A stretch of 36,787 nucleotides of DNA from Campylobacterales bacterium (GCA_026988685.1 JALSKU010000202.1:1-36787); one strand, 5' to 3'. Positions 1 to 9,049 are shown, numbered from the stretch's first letter. A program made the numbers and translations. Notes: generated by a model from the sequence alone, not told the origin.

Positions 1-2
1 AA

Positions 3-569
3 GTGGTGTGTGTGGGCAGAAATTATGTAGAGCATATAAAAGAGCTTGGTAATGAGATGCCTGAAGATATGGTGCTGTTTTGCAAGCCAAACTCGTCTAT
101 CTCAAGTGAGTTGAGGTATGTTGGCGAAGATGGGCATTATGAGGCTGAGATCTCTTTTTTGATCTTAGATGACGATATAAAAGGTGTTGGCTTTGGACTT
201 GATTTGACAAAGAGAGACATACAAAGCAAGCTAAAGAGCAAGGGTTTACCATGGGAGAGAGCAAAAGCGTTTGACGGGGCGGCTGTTTTTAGTGAGTTTG
301 TTCATATAGAAAAAAGCGATATCGACTCTCTCGAAGTAGAGCTTTTGATAAATGGAAAGTTGGTGCAAAAAGGTGGAGTAGAGCTTATGATATACAAGCC
401 GGAAGAGATTATAAAAGAGATAAAAAGCTTTATGAGTTTGGAAGATGGAGATATAGTGATGAGCGGAACACCAAAAGGGGTTGGGAAGTTTAAAAAAGGT
501 GACTTGTTTAGGGGGAAGATAATTTGTAAAAACAAGTTTTTAGCAGAAAAAGAGTGGATAGCTTTGTAA
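3..569 (+). CDS. Fumarylacetoacetate hydrolase (FAH) family protein, 5' end cut by window
   Basis: The protein has the FAH-fold signatures of short YcgM/fumarylpyruvate-hydrolase-like enzymes: VGRNYVEHIKELGNEMP at the N-terminus, KGLPWERAKAFDGAAVF in the middle and MSGTPKGVGKFKKGD near the C-terminus. HYEAEISFLI supplies the acidic residues expected to bind Mg2+ or Mn2+. Family members hydrolyse or decarboxylate C-C bonds in 2-oxo acids such as acylpyruvates; some are oxaloacetate decarboxylases or tautomerases, so the substrate is unknown. The frame is open to the window edge. Relatives have only a few residues before VGRNY, so the first GTG visible may not be the true start. The gene ends 70 bases before the chemoreceptor gene. 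Confidence 0.85.
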   Translation: MVCVGRNYVEHIKELGNEMPEDMVLFCKPNSSISSELRYVGEDGHYEAEISFLILDDDIKGVGFGLDLTKRDIQSKLKSKGLPWERAKAFDGAAVFSEFVHIEKSDIDSLEVELLINGKLVQKGGVELMIYKPEEIIKEIKSFMSLEDGDIVMSGTPKGVGKFKKGDLFRGKIICKNKFLAEKEWIAL

Positions 570-639
570 AAATAAAAGTTTTTATTGGCTAAACTTGTAG
601 AATTATTAATAAAAATATGTAATAAATAAGGAGTAGATA

Positions 640-2778
640 ATGTTTAAGAATATGTCAATATCAAAAAAAGTTCAGATACCTTTGATCCTGATTATTATTT
701 TGGGTTTTGCCGTAGTGGGGATAGAAGATTACTACTCTATAAAAAAGATAAAAGAAGATGCATATGTCTCTACGGCAAAGGAGTTTAAAATTGCTCTGGA
801 TGACCAAATTAGATCCAAAGAGAATGTGTGGATGACAAATGCCATGCTTTTGGCAAAAAACAAAGATATCATCAATGCAATACTGGCGGATGAAAAATCA
901 GTATTGCAATCAACTATAGCAGGACTTGGGAAGCTTTATAGAAAAAACACACCTTTTAAAAAGGTAGCCATTCATATCATAGACCCAAATCTAAAGTCAT
1001 ACTTTAAGTCTTGGAATCCCGGTAGTTTTGGCGATGATTTAAGCTACAGGAAGTCGTATCAAAAAGTAAAAGAGACTAAAAAACCTCTGACAACTTTTGA
1101 AGTGGACGAAAAAGGTTTGAGGTTAAAAAGTATATATCCTGTTATGAGTGGAAACTCCCTGATAGGTATACTTGAGTTTAGCGGGGGTATCAACAACTTT
1201 GGAGGAGCATTAAAGAAGAGCGGCATAGACTTTTTATATTTTGTGGATAAAAAATATGCCGGTATTTTCAAAAAAGCAAAAAAACTTAAAGACGGTTATC
1301 CGCTATCTAGCTCAAAACATATAGACAAAGAGTTTTTAAACTATGTTATGTCTTCTAAATTTAAATTGGAAAAAGCTCTCAAAGAGAGATATTATATAGA
1401 TGACAAATATTTTACAAAAGTGTTCGCGCTAAAAGATTTTGAAGGCCAGACTGTGGGAGAAGTGCTTATGGGATCAAAAAGCAGCGTGGTTCAAAAAGCT
1501 GCCGATGATGCCACAAAATCAACCATAACGCAAATAATAGTTATCGCCATTGTTGACCTGTTTTTACTTATCTTTATACTTCTTCTTATAAAGGGTGCTG
1601 TTATAAAACCTATAAAAGAGCTTGATAAGGTTGCTAAAGATCTCACCAAAGGTGAGGCAGATCTTTCAAAAAGGCTTGAGATAGATTCAAACGATGAGAT
1701 AGGAGTGGCTGTCAAAAACTTCAATATCTTCTTAGATAAAGTGGAGGCCTTGGCAAAGGATGCTGAGAAGAAAGCTCTCGAGGCCCAAAAAGCAAGCAAA
1801 GAGGCAAATGAGAACCTCAAGAAAAGTAACTTGTTTGTAAAATTATCGGAAGTTTTGATGGATGGAGTTATGCATGACTCAAAAGACCTTCAAGAAAATA
1901 TCCATGACAATGTGGATAATATCGAAGAGATCAATAAAACAAATGATCAGGCTAGTGAGATAGTTAAAGAGGTTCAAAAAAGTACCGATGAGATAGTAGC
2001 AAATATCAATGAGATAGCTGAAATGATGCACTCTTCCAGAGAGAGTTCCGAGCAGGTAAGTCAAAATGTCGAAGAGATAAACAGTGTCATAGCTCTCATC
2101 AAAGATATCTCTGATCAAACCAATCTACTAGCTTTAAATGCTGCCATAGAAGCCGCAAGAGCAGGGGAGCATGGAAGAGGCTTTGCCGTAGTTGCCGATG
2201 AGGTGAGAAAGCTAGCTGAGAGGACCCAAAAGGCTACAGGAGAGGTTGAGGCAAATATCAATATCCTAAAACAAAACTCCAACCAGATGGTAGAGAGTAA
2301 CGAAAAAACAGTAGAGATAACCGATGCTTCAACAAGAAGACTTGAAGAATTTACAAATGTTCTAAACAGACTGATAGATAATGCAAATGAGATCAAAAAG
2401 AGAAATAAAGATGTAACTGATGAACTCTTTATATCACTAGCAAAGATAGACTACACTATGTTTAAACTTAATGGCTATAAGTCTGTTTATAAGGCTGATG
2501 GAAGTTTAAATGTAGCTGATGCTCAAAATTGCCGATTTGGTAAGTGGTATAACTCAAAAGAGGGCAAAGATGCCTTTGGTGATACCTCTTTATATGGTAA
2601 CATAGTTACTCCTCATAGAGCTGTTCATGAGAAGGTCAGTGAAATTGTCTCTATAGTTAGATCAAACGAGCAGACCAAAAAGGCTGATGAGATCATAAAA
2701 CTTGCAAAAGAGACAGAGAAAAATTCTCAAGAGCTATTTAAGATACTAAATGAGATGATAATGGAGAGGCAATCATAG
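640..2778 (+). CDS. Methyl-accepting chemotaxis protein with periplasmic Cache-like sensor and C-terminal CZB domain
   Basis: This transmembrane chemoreceptor controls CheA and so flagellar rotation. Residues about 13-30 form TM1, about 31-294 a periplasmic Cache-like ligand domain, and about 295-320 TM2. A HAMP region (about 320-375) and coiled-coil signalling domain follow. The CheA/CheW-binding hairpin tip, at about 492-530, contains [18 protein letters not shown] and is diagnostic. The last 110 residues are a CZB zinc-binding domain with Cys631 (NCRFGKWY), His659 and His663 (PHRAVHEKV). The first zinc ligand, normally His in KIDH, is Tyr605 (AKIDYTMFK). The start ATG has an AAGGAG site 6 bases upstream. 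Ligand unknown. CZB domains have been linked to zinc and oxidant (HOCl) sensing. Confidence 0.95.
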   Translation: MFKNMSISKKVQIPLILIIILGFAVVGIEDYYSIKKIKEDAYVSTAKEFKIALDDQIRSKENVWMTNAMLLAKNKDIINAILADEKSVLQSTIAGLGKLYRKNTPFKKVAIHIIDPNLKSYFKSWNPGSFGDDLSYRKSYQKVKETKKPLTTFEVDEKGLRLKSIYPVMSGNSLIGILEFSGGINNFGGALKKSGIDFLYFVDKKYAGIFKKAKKLKDGYPLSSSKHIDKEFLNYVMSSKFKLEKALKERYYIDDKYFTKVFALKDFEGQTVGEVLMGSKSSVVQKAADDATKSTITQIIVIAIVDLFLLIFILLLIKGAVIKPIKELDKVAKDLTKGEADLSKRLEIDSNDEIGVAVKNFNIFLDKVEALAKDAEKKALEAQKASKEANENLKKSNLFVKLSEVLMDGVMHDSKDLQENIHDNVDNIEEINKTNDQASEIVKEVQKSTDEIVANINEIAEMMHSSRESSEQVSQNVEEINSVIALIKDISDQTNLLALNAAIEAARAGEHGRGFAVVADEVRKLAERTQKATGEVEANINILKQNSNQMVESNEKTVEITDASTRRLEEFTNVLNRLIDNANEIKKRNKDVTDELFISLAKIDYTMFKLNGYKSVYKADGSLNVADAQNCRFGKWYNSKEGKDAFGDTSLYGNIVTPHRAVHEKVSEIVSIVRSNEQTKKADEIIKLAKETEKNSQELFKILNEMIMERQS

Positions 2779-2787
2779 TATAAAATT

Positions 2788-2817
2788 GCCCGCTCTTCAG
2801 GTGATGAGGAGCGGGGC
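2788..2817 (+). terminator. Imperfect GC-rich hairpin between MCP gene and cytochrome pseudogene
   Basis: GCCCGCTC and GAGCGGGGC pair with one bulge around a 13-base loop, ten bases after the chemoreceptor stop codon, followed by only TTT. It lies between convergent genes, so it could terminate either one. The short T-run makes it a weak call. Confidence 0.4.
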
Positions 2818-2824
2818 TTTGAAA

Positions 2825-3118
2825 CTAGTGTAAAGAGCTGACATATGAAGCTATGGCTTCTATATCGCTGTTACTTAGGTTTTTAACCTGTTGCCTCATG
2901 ACATACTCATCACTTTCTAAATTGCCGTCTCTATAATACTTTAGCCTTTTTACTATCTTGTTCTTTGTCCATCCTTGGATAACATCCGATCTGCCAAGAG
3001 CATGTTTTTAGGCTTTTGCGCCATGACAAGCTACACACCTTTGAAAGAGTGTAGCACCATCTGCAGCCATCAAAGAGCTTGCCGCCACTACAACTAAAGA
3101 TAAAAATATCTTTTTCAT
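2825..3118 (-). pseudogene. Small periplasmic class I c-type cytochrome, interrupted by an in-frame TAA
   Basis: Reading the minus strand from the ATG at 3118 gives a signal peptide (MKKIFLSLVVVAASSLMAA), then the haem site CVACHGAKA, then TAA at 3010-3008. Past the stop the same frame continues to TAG at 2825 with ALGRSDVIQGW and a C-terminal helix around SNSDIEAIASYVSSL. The whole resembles a monohaem cytochrome c553 of about 97 codons. In relatives the residue after GAKA/GKKG is often Glu, so GAA to TAA would explain the stop. The haem would be attached but the Met-ligand half lost. The signal peptide and a TATAAT box upstream are intact, so the lesion is recent, or is a sequence error. 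An electron-transfer role is inferred from the fold only. Confidence 0.8.
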
Positions 3119-3148
3119 TTTCCATTCTTTCATTTGAAATTAAGTGAA

Positions 3149-3154
3149 ATTATA
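3149..3154 (-). promoter_or_regulatory. Candidate -10 box for the cytochrome c gene
   Basis: TATAAT on the minus strand, about 30 bases before the cytochrome ATG. No convincing -35 box is visible. The AT-rich 120-base gap between the divergent cytochrome and haem-binding genes contains several ATTTCA/TGAAAT words that could be regulator sites. Confidence 0.35.
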
Positions 3155-3258
3155 ATATTTTGTTATGAACTAAAAATGAAATGCATTTAGTACAATTCAT
3201 CTATATTTCATTTTCAAAGAGTACTATTGCATAAAAAATTATGACTAGGAGTATAAAT

Positions 3259-3684
3259 TTGAGTAAGACAAAGATCATCTTAACGATAGTAGCACTGCTT
3301 TTGGTGATACAGATAATACCATATGGTAAAAACCATACAAACCCCAAGGCCATAAGCCATCCTAACTGGGATAGTCAAAGAACAAAAAAGCTTTTTTACA
3401 GAGCCTGCGGCGATTGCCACAGTTTTCAAACCAAATGGCCGTCATATAGCAATATAGCACCAATATCTTGGCTGGTATATAGTGATGTTGTAGAGGGTAG
3501 AGATCACTTTAATGTTTCCAATATAGGAGGGCAAAATCGAAATAAACTAAAAGAAGCCGCTGAAAGCATCAAAGAGGGTGAGATGCCGATGTTTATATAT
3601 ACTATTATGCATAAAAACGCAAGATTGAGCGATAAAGAGAAGCAGGATCTTATACAAGGATTGCAAGCTACATTTGGACAGTAG
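3259..3684 (+). CDS. Haem-binding domain protein (Haem_bd type), membrane-anchored
   Basis: The product has one N-terminal membrane helix (IILTIVALLLVIQIIPYG) and a periplasmic domain with a CxxCH haem motif (RACGDCHSFQTKWPSYS), then APISWLVYSDVVEGRDHFN and the late EMPMFIYTIMHKNARLS. This is the typical order of the Haem_bd family (PF14376 as I recall it). It probably binds one c-type haem. TTG at 3259 is the better start: AGGAG lies 7 bases before it, while the ATG at 3241 has no ribosome-binding site. It sits beside a broken cytochrome gene and 14 bases before a response regulator, so it may be a sensor or target partner of that system. This last point is inference. Confidence 0.75.
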   Translation: MSKTKIILTIVALLLVIQIIPYGKNHTNPKAISHPNWDSQRTKKLFYRACGDCHSFQTKWPSYSNIAPISWLVYSDVVEGRDHFNVSNIGGQNRNKLKEAAESIKEGEMPMFIYTIMHKNARLSDKEKQDLIQGLQATFGQ

Positions 3685-3698
3685 CATAAAAGGGGGTA

Positions 3699-4358
3699 AT
3701 GGTGAAGATACTGATAGTTGAGGATGAAAAGGACATACTCTCTTTTTTAAAGCGTGGTTTTGAGGAAGAGGGCTATGTCGTTGATACCGCCGATAATGGT
3801 CAAGACGGAGAATATAAAATAGCGCTAAATCATTATGATATCATAATTTTAGACTGGATGCTACCTGAAAAAAGTGGTATTGAGATCTTGAAATGTATAA
3901 TAAAGATGGAAATAAAAACACCTGTTGTTCTCTTGACAGCAAAAGATGAAGTAAAAGATAAAGTCGAAGCTCTTAAGATAGGCGCCGATGACTATGTAAC
4001 AAAACCTTTTAGTTTTGAAGAGTTGGAAGCTAGGGTGGAGTCGCTATATAGAAGAAGTATATCCAAAGGAAGCAATACTATAGAGTTTCAAGATATCATT
4101 ATAGACATACCTTCAAAGCAAGTTACAAAAGCAGGAAGTATAGTAGAACTTTTGGCAAAAGAGTATGAACTACTTCTATTTTTGATAAAAAATAAAAACT
4201 GCTTTGTATCGGTTAATAAGATCTACGATGCGATTTGGGGCGATGAAGAGTTTATTAACAGCAATGTTATACAAGTTATCATATATAGGCTTAGAAAAAA
4301 ACCAGGGAAAGATCTTGTAAAAAGTTCCAGAGGGTTAGGCTATAAAATTGAACTTTAA
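3699..4358 (+). CDS. OmpR/PhoB-family response regulator
   Basis: A receiver domain fills residues 1-115. It has the acidic pair in VEDEKD, the phospho-acceptor Asp in IIILDWMLPEKSG, the Thr in LLTAKDEV and the Lys in DDYVTKPF. A winged-helix DNA-binding domain (about 125-219) follows, ending in the typical IQVIIYRLRKK and SSRGLGYKIEL. The usual family length is about 220 residues, so the gene is complete. Its stop overlaps the start of the kinase gene by 11 bases, a normal two-component arrangement. Since the partner kinase is frameshifted, phosphorylation may be lost or come from another source. Confidence 0.95.
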   Translation: MVKILIVEDEKDILSFLKRGFEEEGYVVDTADNGQDGEYKIALNHYDIIILDWMLPEKSGIEILKCIIKMEIKTPVVLLTAKDEVKDKVEALKIGADDYVTKPFSFEELEARVESLYRRSISKGSNTIEFQDIIIDIPSKQVTKAGSIVELLAKEYELLLFLIKNKNCFVSVNKIYDAIWGDEEFINSNVIQVIIYRLRKKPGKDLVKSSRGLGYKIEL

Positions 4359-5676
4359 TAGTTTAAAAACGAAGAGTCTAGCGTGGTTTTTTATAAGCAT
4401 AGTGGCAGTTTTAGCTCTGTTTAATTTGCTTTTTTATATCTTTTTGGAAAAAAATAATGCCAAGATAACAGAGGCTGCACTTTTTGGTAAAGCCATGATA
4501 TTTAAAAAGGATATGAACAATTTTATAAAAAGTACGGTTATAGACAACAGACAATATCCTGAGTATGAAATAGCAATATTAAAACAAAAAAATGTTATAT
4601 CAAAGACAAAAAATTTTCCTAAAAAGTTACTGCAAAAGTATATAGATGCCAAAGAGCACTTTTTTATCTTTTCGTCTAAAAGCAAAAAAGGTGCACTATA
4701 TATACTTGATATCTCCAGCCCTTTTGACGGCCATATAGCTGTATATCAGCATGAGATAGATGAGAAAATAGAGTCTATTTTGGATATGATGTATCTGCTA
4801 AACCCTCTGCTTTTCTTGCTGCTTATGCTCATAGGAGCGAAGCTCATAGATAAAACAGCTAAACCCATAAAAGATATAACAGATAATGCGAAAAAAATAT
4901 CTATAGATAACTTTAATCACAATATCAATAAAAATTATAAAGAGAAAAGAGTTAAAGGAGCTTGTGGAAGCCTTTAACGAAATGATCGGCAGGATAGAAG
5001 ATGGCACAAAAAAATTAGAGAGGTTTAACAGTGATGTCTCTCACGAACTAAAGACTCCTATAACAGCCATAAAAGGAGAGATAGAGGTAACTCTAAAAAG
5101 AAAAAGGGAAGTTAAGGAGTACGAGGAGAGCCTAAGAAGCATAGATACTCAGATAGATAATATAAAAAATATAGTAGAAGATCTGCTTTTATTGAGTAAG
5201 TTTTCTAAAGATACGGTGCGTAAGACTTTTGAAAATTGTCAAGTTGATATGATCATTTTGGAAATAGTTGAAAACTTTAGAAAACTTGCGAAAGAAAAAG
5301 ATATAAAAATCATCATAAAGCAAATTGAGCCGGTAAATATGACAGCAAATGATCAAATGCTCAAAATATCCATATCCAACTTGATAGATAATGCCATCAA
5401 ATACTCAAAAGAGAGAAAAAAAGGGTGTATATATCACTATATAAGAAGGATAAAGTATATATAAAAGTTGAAGATGAGGGTATCGGAATAGAAAAAAAGA
5501 ATTTGCCATATTTGACAGATAGATTTTACAGAGTGGATGAGTCAAGAAGTAAAAAGATAAAAGGTTTTGGCTTGGGGCTTAGTATCGTAAAAAACTTCAT
5601 AGATCTTCATGGAGGAGAGATAAAGATCTCTTCAAAAAAAGGCAAAGGGACATCTATAACACTCTCTTTTGACTAA
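4348..5676 (+). pseudogene. Sensor histidine kinase split by two compensating frameshifts
   Basis: Three overlapping frames together make one kinase of about 440 residues. The first (TTG at 4348) has TM1 (WFFISIVAVLALFNLLFYIF), a small periplasmic region, TM2 (NPLLFLLLMLIGAKLI) and a HAMP start. The second holds the H-box SDVSHELKTPITAIKGE and the N-box SNLIDNAIKYSKE. The third holds KVEDEGIGIEKKN, YRVDESRS and GFGLGLSIVKN. Near 4945-4948 one extra A in GAGAAAAGAG shifts the frame by +1. At the A7 run 5416-5422 a missing base (or a -1 slip) returns it to the first frame. No catalytic motif is lost. True decay, homopolymer sequencing error, or slippage at the A-runs could each explain this. 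Confidence 0.85.
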
Positions 5677-5774
5677 TTAGCGCCGGCTACTGCAGCATTT
5701 ACAAAAAGTTTTATAATACATCAATTGTTTTCTAAGCAGCTTCAAAATTTATGAAAGTCTAAGAAAAGCTCTGT

Positions 5775-5798
5775 TATAATTAACTAAATGGTTAGTTA
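5775..5798 (+). promoter_or_regulatory. tetR promoter -10 box and adjoining palindromic operator
   Basis: TATAAT at 5775-5780 is followed directly by a perfect inverted repeat, TAACTAA (5781-5787), spacer ATGG, TTAGTTA (5792-5798). The repeat covers the expected transcription start and abuts the GGAG ribosome site of the tetR gene. This position fits autorepression of the efflux operon by its TetR protein. Confidence 0.6.
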
Positions 5799-5807
5799 GG
5801 AGTAGCA

Positions 5808-6425
5808 ATGGGTGAGATTAGAGATGCCAATAGGAGCAAAAAGAGTATCATAGTAGCAGCTACTAAGCTTTTTGCTAAAGATGGTTTTGACGGTGTAAGC
5901 GTTGATGCCATAGCAAAAGAGGCTGGGGTAAATAAAGCGATGCTCTACTACTACTATAAAAACAAATCAAAACTTTATGAAGTGGTAGTAGATATGGTTT
6001 TGGAAGATATTTATAAAACCGTGCTAGAAAAAAACTCTCAACATAAAAAACCTATAGATAAACTATACTCTTTTATCGAAACCTTTGCCAAATATGCTAA
6101 AGCCAATCCGCACCTCTCCTTTTTTATGTTAAATGAGTTGGCAAGTGATGGTAAAAAGTTGCCAAGAGATATGTTTTTGGGACTTAGAAAGATATTTGGA
6201 CTGCTAGTGGATATACTAAAAGAGGGAGAAAAAAAAGGGTGTTTTAAAAAAACAAAGCCTATCATAGTCCATTTTATGATAGTGGGTGCTATCAATCTCT
6301 TTATATCCACCAAAAATTTAAGAAAAAGCGTAGAGGATGAACTGGGTGCAGAGGTTTGCAACGAATGTAAGATAGATGAAGTTGCAAGATACTTATATGA
6401 CTACATAACCAAGGGGATTTCATGA
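5808..6425 (+). CDS. TetR-family transcriptional repressor of the efflux operon
   Basis: An N-terminal helix-turn-helix domain of TetR type is clear: ATKLFAKDGFDGVSVDAIAK, then EAGVNKAMLYYYYKNKSKLY. The remaining 140 residues are an all-helical ligand and dimer domain with no family-level identity that I recognise. At 205 residues the length is normal for TetR. The gene is first in the efflux operon; its TGA overlaps the ATG of the TolC-like gene in ATGA, so the two are translationally coupled. It most likely represses its own operon through the palindrome at 5781-5798 and releases on binding a pump substrate. The inducer is unknown. Confidence 0.9.
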   Translation: MGEIRDANRSKKSIIVAATKLFAKDGFDGVSVDAIAKEAGVNKAMLYYYYKNKSKLYEVVVDMVLEDIYKTVLEKNSQHKKPIDKLYSFIETFAKYAKANPHLSFFMLNELASDGKKLPRDMFLGLRKIFGLLVDILKEGEKKGCFKKTKPIIVHFMIVGAINLFISTKNLRKSVEDELGAEVCNECKIDEVARYLYDYITKGIS

Positions 6426-7699
6426 AATATATAGCTATAATCATTACCGTTTTATCTTTTCAGATAAATTCATTCGCACTTAGCATGACTGACCTGTTTG
6501 AAGCACTGAAAAAACAGCCTGTATCCAAAGTGGATGCACTACAAGTCAGGGAGGCCAATGTAGGTGTAAAAAGTGCAAAAGATGCACTCTATCCTAAGTT
6601 ATATCTAATAGGCTCATACAATCACTATAACAGACCATCAAGCCTAAGACCTGTGCTTCCTACGGAAACCCCTACACTTTTGGCTGAAGACAAACCACTT
6701 CCTTTTAGCAAGGATATCACAAAGGTTGGAGTTGATCTTAATTTTCCTATTTTTGTCAAATCTTTATACACTATTAGAGATAAGGCAAAGCTTATAAAGT
6801 TATCTTCAAAACAAAAAAGCAGACTAAACCTCATCCAAAGAGAGGCTAAGATCTTAGGTGCCAATGCATCTTTGAACTATCTTGAGTATCTAAAGATAGC
6901 ACTAAATGAGAAGAGAAAGTCACTTCTTAAAATGAGGAAAGATATAGTTTTAAAGGTGGCTAACGGTAGAGCGGCTCCTGTGGCGCTAAACAAGATAGAC
7001 CAGAGTCTAAACAGTATAGATATCGCAAAAAACAAGATAGATCTAAGTAAAAATGAGATATCTTCACTTATCGAGACGCTAACCGGCATAAGAGTAGATA
7101 AGAGTATAGAGTTTTATCAGGCAAAAGAGATAAAAAAAGAGAGCATCTTTGCGCTCTTGCCGCTTAAAAATCTGCTAAAAGCCAAAAAAGTGGGACTCAA
7201 AGCTGCAAAAGAGGCGCTTTATCCGGCGCTTTTTTTAAATGCCAACTACTTTAAAAGCTATGCTGATGGCTACAATAACGACAAATCCATAACCACAGGC
7301 TTTGGAACTATAGGAGTTAAACTAGTGATGCCTCTGTATGACAGAAGCAAATATACTCACATCCAAAAAGCAAGAGTAGCGTATGAAAAAGAGAGAGCCA
7401 TATTGGCGAAAACAAAAAATGAACTTCTTGTAAAAGCAAAAGAGTTAGAAAATGATATAAACCTCTTAAAAAGAAGCGAAGAGCTAACCAAAAAAAGCAT
7501 AAAAAATCAAAAAGAGCTTTTAAAAGTTGCAAAAGTAGCTTTTAAAAATGAGCGAATGAGCGAAGAGGAGTATCTAAGATATGAAGATAAACTAAGTTCC
7601 CTAAGAGCAACTTTAGCTCAAGTAAAAGCAAAAAAATGGCAGGACTTAGCCCAGCTTGCCGTAATATACGGAAATGATTTGGAAGGAGTGGTAAGATGA
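6422..7699 (+). CDS. TolC-family outer membrane efflux protein
   Basis: A signal peptide (MKYIAIIITVLSFQINSFA) precedes about 405 residues with two related halves, as in TolC-type channels. Long helical segments rich in Lys, Glu and Leu alternate with short strand-like parts (LYPKLYLIGSYNHY and LYPALFLNANYFKSY begin matching repeats). In the trimer it would form the outer-membrane barrel and periplasmic tunnel of the efflux system. It overlaps tetR upstream and the adaptor gene downstream, each by ATGA, so the three are tightly coupled. A length of 425 residues is normal for the family. Confidence 0.85.
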   Translation: MKYIAIIITVLSFQINSFALSMTDLFEALKKQPVSKVDALQVREANVGVKSAKDALYPKLYLIGSYNHYNRPSSLRPVLPTETPTLLAEDKPLPFSKDITKVGVDLNFPIFVKSLYTIRDKAKLIKLSSKQKSRLNLIQREAKILGANASLNYLEYLKIALNEKRKSLLKMRKDIVLKVANGRAAPVALNKIDQSLNSIDIAKNKIDLSKNEISSLIETLTGIRVDKSIEFYQAKEIKKESIFALLPLKNLLKAKKVGLKAAKEALYPALFLNANYFKSYADGYNNDKSITTGFGTIGVKLVMPLYDRSKYTHIQKARVAYEKERAILAKTKNELLVKAKELENDINLLKRSEELTKKSIKNQKELLKVAKVAFKNERMSEEEYLRYEDKLSSLRATLAQVKAKKWQDLAQLAVIYGNDLEGVVR

Positions 7700-8787
7700 A
7701 GTTTTTAAAAGGTTTGATAGTTGTTTTGATAGCGGCAGTTTTGGTAGTCGGCGGGATCAGGTTGGTTAAAAAGAAAAAGGCTGAAGAAGCAAGGATAGAA
7801 GCAGCCAAAACTTATAAAGTAGTGGTTGACTCTATGAAGTTAAAGAGCAAAATATTTAGCCTTTCGTTGCCGTACTTAGCTACCGTAGCAAGTGACAATA
7901 GAGCAGTCATATCGACTAAAGTTGCCGGCAGGATTCTAAAGATAGTTAAAAGCGGGGAAAAAGTTAAAAAGGGAGATATTTTAGTAAAGATTGATGATAG
8001 TGAGCTAAAGAGTAAGCTAGAGGCTTTAAGGTTATCGATAAACTCTATCCGCATCAATCTATCAGCAAAAAAGATAGTTCTAAAAAATGCTCTTTTAACA
8101 CATAAAAGAACAAAAGAGCTTCTTGATGTAAAAGGAGCTTCGATCGAACAGTATCAAAACGAAGAGGACAAGATAACCTTGTTAAAAGCCTCTATTGCGT
8201 CACTTAAAAGCAACATAGCAATAAACAAAGCAAAGATAGATGAGATAAAAAATTTACTCAGTTATACTGTTATAAAGGCTCCGTTTGATGGTGTAGTAAG
8301 CAAAACCAATGCAACTATCTTAGATATGGCGATGCCAGGAAAACCCTTGGCATTTTTACAGGCTCTTAAAGGTAACTATCTTGTAGTAGCACTTCCAGAT
8401 AGCGTAAAGGCTAAAGAGATACTCTATGAGGGTAAGAGTTATCCTCTTATCTCTTTACACTCTACCGTTAATGGACTTGAAAAGTATAAAGTATTGGCAA
8501 AGGTTAAGGAGAGCATAGGAAGCAGGGTCAATGTGAAAGTTAAAACATTTGATGGGGATGGTGTTTGGCTTCCACTAAATGCTCTCCTTCAGATAAACAA
8601 TAAGAGCTATATATTTGTTATAGATAAAGATGTGGCAAAACCTGTCGGCGTAAAACTTTTGGCTGACGGAGAAGAGGGGTATGCTATAGATAAAAAATAT
8701 GAAGGGAAAAAAGTAGTTTTGGCAAAGCCGGATATATTTCTAAAACTTTTGGCAGGAACGAGGATAGAATTAAGAATTAAGAGTTAA
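7696..8787 (+). CDS. RND efflux periplasmic adaptor (membrane fusion protein)
   Basis: An N-terminal hydrophobic segment (FLKGLIVVLIAAVLVVGGI) anchors or exports the protein. VISTKVAGRILKIVKSGEKV KKGD begins the lipoyl/biotinyl-like half-motif, followed by a long coiled-coil hairpin (about residues 100-190). The second lipoyl half is YTVIKAPFDGVVSKTNAT, and a beta-barrel part follows. The adaptor links the pump to the TolC-like channel. The last codons (ELRIKS and stop) lie inside the 28-bp inverted end of the inserted element at 8768-9077, so the original C-terminus has probably been altered slightly. Pump coding starts only after this insertion. Confidence 0.88.
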   Translation: MKFLKGLIVVLIAAVLVVGGIRLVKKKKAEEARIEAAKTYKVVVDSMKLKSKIFSLSLPYLATVASDNRAVISTKVAGRILKIVKSGEKVKKGDILVKIDDSELKSKLEALRLSINSIRINLSAKKIVLKNALLTHKRTKELLDVKGASIEQYQNEEDKITLLKASIASLKSNIAINKAKIDEIKNLLSYTVIKAPFDGVVSKTNATILDMAMPGKPLAFLQALKGNYLVVALPDSVKAKEILYEGKSYPLISLHSTVNGLEKYKVLAKVKESIGSRVNVKVKTFDGDGVWLPLNALLQINNKSYIFVIDKDVAKPVGVKLLADGEEGYAIDKKYEGKKVVLAKPDIFLKLLAGTRIELRIKS

Positions 8788-8795
8788 GAATTAAG
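8768..8795 (+). repeat. Left 28-bp terminal inverted repeat
   Basis: Perfect inverted partner of 9050-9077. It overlaps the last codons and stop of the adaptor gene. Confidence 0.85.
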
Positions 8796-8936
8796 GAATG
8801 GAGATTTAAATTTCTGCAAAACATATGCAGCGGAAGGGTTAAAATCTTTGATTTTGGGGTACCCACCGTGAATCCGTTTTGAAGAAGTTTAAATCGGAAT
8901 GGATTTTAAAGTGAAGAATTAAGAGTGGAGGATGGA

Positions 8937-9026
8937 TTGGATAACAATATTATTTATGATAAAAGTTATAAGTTTGCATTGAGAGTTGTAAAGCTTTATC
9001 AATATTTAAAAAATGAACACAAATAG
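8937..9026 (+). pseudogene. N-terminal fragment of a four-helix-bundle (S23 / 23S rRNA intervening-sequence) protein
   Basis: From a TTG with GGAGG five bases upstream, 29 codons read NNIIYDKSYKFALRVVKLYQ and on to a TAG. This strongly resembles the start of four-helix-bundle S23 proteins, which normally run about 115-125 residues and continue with a segment like LLRSGTSIGAN; that part is missing here. The function of full-length members is unknown; the genes often lie inside rRNA intervening sequences or as mobile-looking singletons. Here it is cargo or a remnant inside the inverted-repeat element. The family call rests on memory of the motif. Confidence 0.6.
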
Positions 9027-9049
9027 TCTAAAATTAAGAACTCAAAACT

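Noticed and set aside
2931-3125. Separate 64-codon minus-strand protein gene
   Set aside because: It is a shadow in another frame of the interrupted cytochrome gene, whose signal peptide and haem motif are clear in the correct frame.
5416-5422. Firm claim of programmed -1 frameshifting in the kinase
   Set aside because: A7 could slip, but the upstream +1 shift also has to be explained; indel error or decay is simpler.
8799-8882. Small plus-strand ORF ending FGVPTVNPF inside the inverted-repeat element
   Set aside because: It has no start codon with a ribosome site and no family that I can name; it is treated as part of the element.
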